Shown piece after piece: positions 8,874 to 13,807 of a DNA stretch of 13,807 nucleotides. The stretch covers positions 1 to 13,807 of the forward strand of contig JAYQIQ010000002.1 in assembly GCA_038141705.1 (NCBI GenBank). The letters are read 5' to 3'. The translations under genes were made by a program, and so were the position numbers. The notes below the pieces were generated by a model. The model did no database searches, was not told the DNA's origin, and saw only the letters and a program-made list of their open reading frames with translations. Position 1 is the first letter of the stretch, and every line of letters starts with the position of its first letter. The stretch comes from Eutrophomonas brisbanensis (GTDB lineage: Bacteria; Pseudomonadota; Gammaproteobacteria; Burkholderiales; Eutrophovitaceae).

Positions 8874-8895
8874 CTTTTTTCGTTAATTTTTCTTT

Positions 8896-8910
8896 GGCTA
8901 GCTGCTAGCC
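8896..8910. repeat. 15-base near-palindrome between guaB and guaA
   Basis: GGCTAGC and GCTAGCC flank a single central T. As RNA this could fold into a 6-bp hairpin with a CTG loop, 13 bases upstream of the guaA ATG. There is no T-run behind it and no obvious Shine-Dalgarno between it and the ATG. It could be an operator half-site pair, a small attenuator, or chance. Confidence 0.35.
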
Positions 8911-8922
8911 ACGTAGTTCGTC

Positions 8923-10483
8923 ATGCAAGCAAACAAAATCCTCATCTTAGACTTTGGATCTCAGTACACGCAGTTAATCGCGCGGCGTATCCGTGAAATG
9001 GGTGTTTACTGTGAGTTGCATCCCTATGATTATCCGTTTGAGGATATACAGTCTTTTGATCCAAGCGGAATAATTTTGTCTGGGGGCCTGCTTCGGTGTA
9101 TGACTCAATGAGAGCCCGAAAGCGCATCAAGAGATCTTCGCAATGGGTAAGCCCGTGCTCGGTATTTGCTATGGGATGCAGACTATGGCTGAACAACTAG
9201 GCGGAAGAGTTGAAAATGCCGAGAAGCGGGAATTCGGTTTTGCAGAGGTCAGAGCGCGTGGGCATTCAGACCTTCTAAGAGATATTCAAGACCGCTCGAA
9301 TTCCGAGGGACATGGTTTTTTGGAAGTCTGGATGAGTCATGGCGATAAGGTAGTTGAAATCCCAGATGGCTTCAAAATCATAGCCTCTAATGAATCCACT
9401 CCCATAGCTGGGATAGGGGATGATTCTCGCAAAATGTATGGTTTGCAGTTTCATCCAGAGGTCACGCATACAAAATTAGGTCGCGAGATTATTTCAAGGT
9501 TCGTTTTAGATATATGCGATCTAACACCTGATTGGACAATGCCCAACTATGTTGCGGAGTCTGTTAAGACTATCCGTGAACAAGTGGGTAAGGAGCACGT
9601 CATTCTAGGCTTATCTGGCGGGGTGGATTCGTCTGTAGCGGCAGCTCTGATACACAAAGCGATTGGTGATCAATTAACTTGCGTTTTTGTCGACACTGGA
9701 CTGCTTAGATTGAATGAGGCGGATCAGGTAATGAAGACCTTTCGCGAAAATTTAGGCGTTAAGGTCATTCATGTGGATGCAGAAAATAGATTCCTGGAAA
9801 AACTCTCAGGTGTTGTAGATCCCGAACAGAAGAGAAAAATAATAGGTAAAGAGTTCGTTGAGATTTTTCAGGAAGAGGCCGAAAAAATTAAAGATGCAAA
9901 GTGGCTTGCGCAAGGAACGATCTATCCTGATGTGATTGAGTCAGCTGGAGCCAAAACAAAAAAAGCAAAAACGATAAAGTCACACCATAACGTTGGAGGG
10001 CTGCCCGATACATTAAACCTAAAACTACTCGAGCCACTTCGAGATCTATTTAAAGACGAAGTGAGGAAGTTGGGCGAAGAATTAGGTTTACCACATGCGA
10101 TGGTGTACCGACATCCATTTCCTGGCCCGGGTCTCGGGGTCAGAATTCTGGGAGCAGTTAGTAAAGAATATGCGGACATGCTTCGATTTGCTGATGCTAT
10201 ATTCATCGAGGAGCTCTACTCATCTGGCTGGTATGAAAAAACTGCGCAAGCTTTTTGTGTGTTTTTACCAGTTAAATCTGTTGGTGTTATGGGGGATGGC
10301 AGAACATACGAGTATGTTGTAGCTATTAGGGCAGTCGAGACTTCAGACTTTATGACGGCGAATTGGGTGGAGCTGCCTTACTCGTTGCTTTCGAAAATAT
10401 CCAATCGAATAATTAATGAGGTGCGTGGAATCAATCGCGTTGTATACGATATTTGTTATATGATTGAGTGGAATAGTGAATAA
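8923..10483 (+). CDS. guaA: Glutamine-hydrolysing GMP synthase (frameshifted, abnormal 3' end)
   Basis: GMP synthase aminates XMP to GMP using ATP and glutamine-derived ammonia. ATG 8923 gives MQANKILILDFGSQYTQLIA, the class I amidotransferase start. Two breaks follow: one at the G-run 9082-9086, restoring SGGPASVYDSM, and one near 9113, restoring KAHQEIFAMG. From 9143 the frame is clean. The nucleophile is the Cys of GICYGMQ (9167-9169), and HPEV supplies the triad His and Glu. The ATP-pyrophosphatase P-loop is LSGGVDSS (9611-9634). The C-terminal dimerisation domain contains GLPHAMVYRHPFPGPGLGVR and FLPVKSVGVMGDGR. After VVYDI the expected KPPATIEWE tail is missing. The frame instead reads CYMIEWNSE and stops at 10481-10483. 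A fragment reading VPATIEWE-stop occurs just downstream at 10508-10534, so the true gene end is probably there. Confidence 0.94.
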
Positions 10484-10534
10484 AATCAATAACGCGGGAT
10501 TTTAACCGTGCCTGCTACGATTGAGTGGGAATAA
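10460..10534 (+). repeat. Imperfect direct repeat at the guaA 3' end
   Basis: A 12-base unit, ATGATTGAGTGG at 10460-10471, recurs with one mismatch as ACGATTGAGTGG at 10517-10528. Both encode an IEW block from the GMP synthase C-terminus. The second copy lies in the canonical PATIEWE-stop context. Between them is a 7-bp AT-rich inverted repeat, TAAAATC (10481-10487) and GATTTTA (10498-10504). This looks like roughly 45 inserted bases that duplicated the gene end, or an assembly defect. Confidence 0.55.
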
Positions 10535-10617
10535 ATTTCGACGCCGAAGAGCGAGAGTTCCTGATTCCGGGATACAACGAGAAGGTGGTTCGAAGTTGAA
10601 CTAGGAAGGTCTATCTC

Positions 10618-11451
10618 ATGCTAGCAATGTGGTTGCTCTTGATTTATACCATTGGTTATGTGACAAGCGCTGACGTAGTCGAAGAACTTCACGATAGCGT
10701 ACATTCTCCAGAGCTAGTGGTAATTCCAAGCGGCCAATTCGACATGCGTTTTCCGCCCAGCACATCGGGACGCGGTCACAATGTGGGCCTCTATCATACC
10801 GTGGGCTTTGATTATCGCTTCGCTATCGGTAAATTCGAGGTGACAAAGGGGCAGTGGTCAGCCTGTGTCCAGGACGGCGGATGCCCCGACATTACTGATG
10901 CGGTAGAAACGCCAAGCGCTCCAATTGTAAATGTTACATGGGGTGAGGCGAAAAAATACACGCGATGGTTATCTAAAAAAACTGGGTATACCTATCGTTT
11001 ACCCTCTTACTCTGAGTGGGAATACGCTGCGCGATCGGGAAGGGGAATGAATAGATATTTCAATGTGCCGCTTTCTGAAATATGTCTATACGGCAACACT
11101 TACGATCAATCAGCCGATAGGGCTCTAGACCTTGGGCTAGCAACCTCTCCTTGCGACGATGGCTCAGAGGCGATCTCTGTCGTGGGTCGCTATGAGCCAA
11201 ATAGATTTGGTTTATACGATGTGATTGGCAATGTCTCGGAATGGATTGAGGATTGTGCTGGGCCCATAGTTCGGGCAGCCTACCCAATCGACGGGCAACC
11301 ATGGTTGGGGGGGGATTGTGAGTTACGAGGGTTTCGGGGAAGTTCGTGGTTAAATAATGAAAACACTTTTGTCTTTGAGTCTTCTGTTTTTAGATCACAT
11401 GGGTCACGAGCGGATGATTTGGGGTTCCGAGTAGCGCGAGAGATGCCTTAA
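10618..11451 (+). CDS. Exported SUMF1-domain (formylglycine-generating-enzyme-fold) protein, probably non-catalytic
   Basis: This intact 277-residue ORF starts at ATG 10618 behind AGGAAGG (10603-10609). A hydrophobic N-terminus (residues 1-18, ending VTSA) predicts export, although it lacks the usual positive charge. The rest is a SUMF1/EgtB/PvdO-type C-lectin-like domain: LVVIPSGQFDM, DYRFAIGKFEVTKGQWSACV, PIVNVTWGEAKKYTRWLSKK, YRLPSYSEWEYAARSGRG, NRFGLYDVIGNVSEWIEDC, LRGFRGSSW and a terminal DDLGFRVARE. True formylglycine-generating enzymes carry two active-site Cys just before the final Arg-rich block. Here that block (FVFESSVFRSH) has none, so sulfatase activation is unlikely and a binding or scaffold role is more plausible. 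The SxtJ gene follows after 19 bases, so it heads the carbamoyltransferase operon or is its upstream neighbour. No terminator or strong promoter was seen between guaA and this gene. Confidence 0.85.
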   Translation: MLAMWLLLIYTIGYVTSADVVEELHDSVHSPELVVIPSGQFDMRFPPSTSGRGHNVGLYHTVGFDYRFAIGKFEVTKGQWSACVQDGGCPDITDAVETPSAPIVNVTWGEAKKYTRWLSKKTGYTYRLPSYSEWEYAARSGRGMNRYFNVPLSEICLYGNTYDQSADRALDLGLATSPCDDGSEAISVVGRYEPNRFGLYDVIGNVSEWIEDCAGPIVRAAYPIDGQPWLGGDCELRGFRGSSWLNNENTFVFESSVFRSHGSRADDLGFRVAREMP

Positions 11452-11470
11452 TACGGGAGTTGAAGGTCAT

Positions 11471-11872
11471 ATGTCCAACGACAATATATTGTTGCCATCA
11501 AACAGGAAATTTGGGATCGTGACGGGATTTGTTGCCATATCTATTGGCGGATTTTTTGGTTTTCACCAACCCCAGCTAATAGGATATGTATTGCTGTTAG
11601 TCGGCTTTTTATTAATTTTGGGTGCGCTTAAAAATTCTGAATGGTTGTCCCCGCTAAACCGTGCTTGGATGAGATTTGGTGAGTTGCTCGGAAAGGTGGT
11701 GAGCCCAATCATACTCAGCCTTATATTTTTCTCTATTTTTGTTCCTATGAGTTTATTTTTTAAGCTTATTGGTAGAGATGAACTCAAGCTGCGTCGAGTG
11801 CCATCGACGAGTTATTGGGTTGAGAAAAAAAAGAGGGCACATGCGGCGAAATCTTTTACGCGCCAATTTTAA
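11471..11872 (+). CDS. sxtJ: SxtJ family membrane protein
   Basis: An intact 133-residue membrane protein from ATG 11471, with GGGAG (11455-11459) and GAAGG (11462-11466) as possible ribosome-binding sites. Three hydrophobic segments are visible. The first two lie back to back at about residues 14-31 (FGIVTGFVAISIGGFFGF) and 36-53 (IGYVLLLVGFLLILGALK). A cytosolic-looking stretch with NRAWMRFGELLGKVVSP leads to the third, about 79-100 (IILSLIFFSIFVPMSLFFKL). A basic tail follows, containing SYWVEKKKRAHAAKSF. The NRAW-MRFGELLGKVVSP pattern and the position beside DUF5989 and a carbamoyltransferase identify SxtJ, named from cyanobacterial saxitoxin clusters. The function is unknown, and the name does not imply toxin synthesis here. 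It lies 15 bases before DUF5989. Confidence 0.88.
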   Translation: MSNDNILLPSNRKFGIVTGFVAISIGGFFGFHQPQLIGYVLLLVGFLLILGALKNSEWLSPLNRAWMRFGELLGKVVSPIILSLIFFSIFVPMSLFFKLIGRDELKLRRVPSTSYWVEKKKRAHAAKSFTRQF

Positions 11873-11887
11873 TTGGAGATTGTTAAG

Positions 11888-12037
11888 TTGGATTTAATAA
11901 AAGAGCTATGGGAATTTCTGCGTGAGCGGAAGAAATTATGGTTAGCGCCAATAGTCATTATTCTGGTCGTCTTCGGTGGACTATTGATACTAGCGCAGGG
12001 TTCAGTGATAGCGCCCTTCATTTACACAATATTTTAG
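11888..12037 (+). CDS. DUF5989 family small membrane protein
   Basis: A 49-residue ORF begins at TTG 11888, well placed behind GGAGA (11875-11879). It reads MDLIKELWEFLRERKKLWLA, an amphipathic charged segment, followed by one strongly hydrophobic helix, PIVIILVVFGGLLILAQGS, and a short tail VIAPFIYTIF. This is the complete DUF5989 pattern (charged WEFLRERKKxWLxP then a helix and a GS-containing tail). There are 15 bases on each side, to SxtJ and to the carbamoyltransferase. The single membrane span with a positive inner flank suggests an inner-membrane protein with a cytoplasmic N-terminus. The function is unknown. The gene is easily missed because it is short and has a TTG start. Confidence 0.88.
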   Translation: MDLIKELWEFLRERKKLWLAPIVIILVVFGGLLILAQGSVIAPFIYTIF

Positions 12038-12052
12038 AAACCCAAAGTCAGC

Positions 12053-13807
12053 ATGTATCTACTTGGAATTTCTGCTTTCTATCACGATAGTGCTGCCTGT
12101 TTGCTCAAAGATGGCAAAATCATTGCGGCAGCTCAGGAGGAGAGATTCACGCGAAAAAAGCATGATTCTGCTTTCCCCTCAGAGGCGATCAAATATTGCT
12201 TAACCGAAGCCAACATTGGCCCGGAAGAATTAACAAACGTTATCTTTTATGAAAAACCGTTTGTGAAGTTTGAGAGACTCCTTGAGACATATTTTGCATT
12301 CGCACCCCGCGGTTTAAAGAGTTTTTGTAAGGCGATTCCTGTTTGGGTAAAGGACAAACTTTTTCAGAAAACGCTTTTGGTTAAGAGCTTAAATGAGGTT
12401 CTTGGAGTTGATGTTGATTGGAAAGGTAAATTACTTTTTTCCGAGCATCACCTGTCGCATGCGGCGAGCGCGTTCTATCCATCTCCATTCCGTCGCGCTG
12501 CGATTTTGACTTTGGATGGGGTGGGCGAGTGGACTACGGCATCTATCGCGGTTGGAACGAACAGTTCTCTTGAAATTATCAAAGAAATTCATTTTCCCCA
12601 TTCGATTGGGTTGTTGTATTCAGCGTTTACCTATTATCTAGGGTTTAAGGTTAATTCTGGCGAGTACAAGGTCATGGGGCTTGCTCCGTACGGAAAACCG
12701 ATTTATGCGAAGTTAATACGAGATCATCTTATCGATGTTGCGGATGACGGTAGTTTTCATCTTGACATGCGTTACTTTGAGTTCGCTACTGGCCTAACGA
12801 TGACGAGTAAGAAATTTAATGACTTGTTCGGGGCGTCTCCAAGGAAACCAGAAAGTCAACTCACGCAGCGTGATATGGATATTGCGGCATCTATTCAGTC
12901 AGTGACCGAGGAGGTAGTGGTTAGACTTGGAAAAAATATCCGAGAAATAACGGGCGAAAAATATTTATGTCTCGCGGGTGGTGTGGCGCTCAATTGTGTT
13001 GCAAACGGGGTGCTCAGAAGAGAAAAGATATTTGATGATATTTGGGTTCAACCCGCTGCCGGTGACTCAGGCGGAGCGCTCGGCTCTGCGCTTGTCGCTT
13101 GGCACTTGTATTGTGGCTTCGATCGGAGCATTACTACTGATGGCGATGGGATGTCTGGGTCCTTTCTCGGACCGAAGTACTCTAATGAGCAAATTGAGCA
13201 GCAATTTCTGGCATGTGGAGCCAAGTTTGAAAAATTTGACGATCGTGAACTAATTGAGCGTACTGTCGAAGCGCTTGTCAATGAGAAGGCTATTGGCTGG
13301 ATGCAGGGGCGGATGGAGTTTGGTCCGAGGGCTCTAGGTTCGCGAAGCATCATCGCTGATCCTCGATCACCGCGTATGCAAAAACAATTGAACCTTAAGG
13401 TGAAATTTCGAGAAAGTTTTCGGCCCTTCGCGCCCAGTGTTTTAGCGGAGGATGCGGGCGACTGGTTTGAAGAAGGTGATGCAAGCCCTTATATGTTGTT
13501 TGTTTCGAATGTTAAGCAAGATAAAAGATTGGAAACTGATGCTGAAACAGATCTTTCGGTATCGATAGGCTCAACGTCACGCGTTCGTTGGTTCCTGCGA
13601 TTACGCACGTCGATTACTCTGCTCGTTTGCAAACTATCCACAAAGAGACAAATCCAGTTTTCCATGCGCTTGTCTCGCGTTTTAAGGAGAAGACGGGTTG
13701 CCCGATGGTTGTTAATACCTCATTTAATGTGCGTGGCGAGCCAATAGTATGCAATCCCACCGATGCGTTCAGGTGCTTTATGGTACAGACCTAGACGTGT
13801 TGGTCGT
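12053..13807 (+). CDS. Carbamoyltransferase, NodU/CmcH/TobZ family (3' end cut by window, frameshifted near the end)
   Basis: ATG 12053 opens MYLLGISAFYHDSAACLLKD, the Kae1-like ATPase-fold start of family O-carbamoyltransferases, which move the carbamoyl group of carbamoyl phosphate onto a hydroxyl via carbamoyl-AMP. The metal-site residues known from TobZ are all present: HxxxH in EHHLSHAASAFY (His132, His136), Asp155 in LDGVGE and Asp338 in AAGDSGGALG. GLAPYGKP and LAGGVALNCVANG complete the Kae1-like half. The YrdC-like C-terminal part has EFGPRALGSRSIIADPR, FRESFRPFAPSV and, one frame over, VVNTSFNVRGEP. A base is missing from the T-run 13554-13556, restoring LFGIDRLNVTRSLVPAITHV, and another is lost near 13785, after which DLDVLVV runs off the end. 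About 585 of roughly 600 residues are visible. The acceptor is unknown. It is the last gene of the SxtJ/DUF5989 operon, 15 bases after DUF5989, with no clear ribosome-binding site. Confidence 0.93.

Noticed and set aside
9922..10206. Minus-strand 94-residue ORF within guaA
   Set aside because: Shadow of the GMP synthase ATP-pyrophosphatase and dimerisation domains.
1..10483. Genuine pseudogenisation of a whole chromosomal region
   Set aside because: The broken genes include essential ones, coding sense is preserved after each break, and there are no large deletions or insertion sequences; indel errors explain it better.
11471..13807. Saxitoxin-type biosynthetic cluster, suggested by SxtJ and the carbamoyltransferase
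   Set aside because: No polyketide synthase, amidinotransferase or other sxt-type tailoring gene is visible; SxtJ family members are widespread outside toxin clusters.
1..13807. tRNA, rRNA, CRISPR array, insertion sequence or phage attachment site
   Set aside because: Scanned by eye on both strands; no cloverleaf with TTCRA arm, regular spacer repeats, transposase motifs or terminal inverted repeats were found.

Overview
This window is a stretch of a proteobacterial chromosome, most likely from a gammaproteobacterium, possibly marine. The evidence is gene content and order. smpB is divergent from a ratA-rnfH pair, guaB is followed by guaA, and the long form of tryptophanyl-tRNA synthetase sits directly behind an M50 site-2-protease-like gene. 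I cannot name a genus. I see no tRNA, rRNA, CRISPR array, transposase or phage gene, and no gene-free stretch longer than about 125 bases.

The dominant property of the sequence is frameshifting. Between position 1 and about 10.5 kb every gene has at least one break, including ones a free-living cell can hardly lose (pnp, trpS, smpB, guaB, guaA). Protein homology continues cleanly in another frame after each break, and several breaks fall in homopolymer runs. I read these as single-base indel errors in a poorly polished long-read or single-molecule assembly, not as pseudogenes. I therefore give whole-gene boundaries from family knowledge across the breaks. The last third (SUMF1-like gene, SxtJ, DUF5989, most of the carbamoyltransferase) is almost free of breaks.

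Layout. (1) 1-443: 3' end of pnp with a rho-independent terminator. (2) 533-2178: an IlvB-like thiamine-diphosphate enzyme, convergent and almost touching a gamma-glutamyltransferase-family gene on the minus strand (2180-3769). (3) 3892-5763: M50 membrane metalloprotease then trpS, ending in a small palindromic terminator shared with the convergent smpB (5771-6217, minus). (4) 6289-7028: ratA and rnfH, overlapping by 8 bases, facing a small exported SoxXA-binding/DUF4398-like protein on the minus strand (7025-7334); the two ends share a TTAA. (5) 7360-10483: a strong sigma70 promoter, guaB and guaA, which convert IMP to XMP and then to GMP. The guaA 3' end is disturbed, and its normal last codons reappear downstream. 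(6) 10618-13807: a tightly packed operon of an exported SUMF1-fold protein lacking the formylglycine-generating cysteines, an SxtJ membrane protein, a 49-residue DUF5989 membrane protein and a NodU/CmcH/TobZ-type carbamoyltransferase that runs off the window.

The final operon is the most interesting part. SxtJ, DUF5989 and the carbamoyltransferase recur together in bacteria, but the role of the two small membrane proteins is unknown. I infer a membrane-associated O-carbamoylation module, possibly modifying an envelope glycan or lipid.
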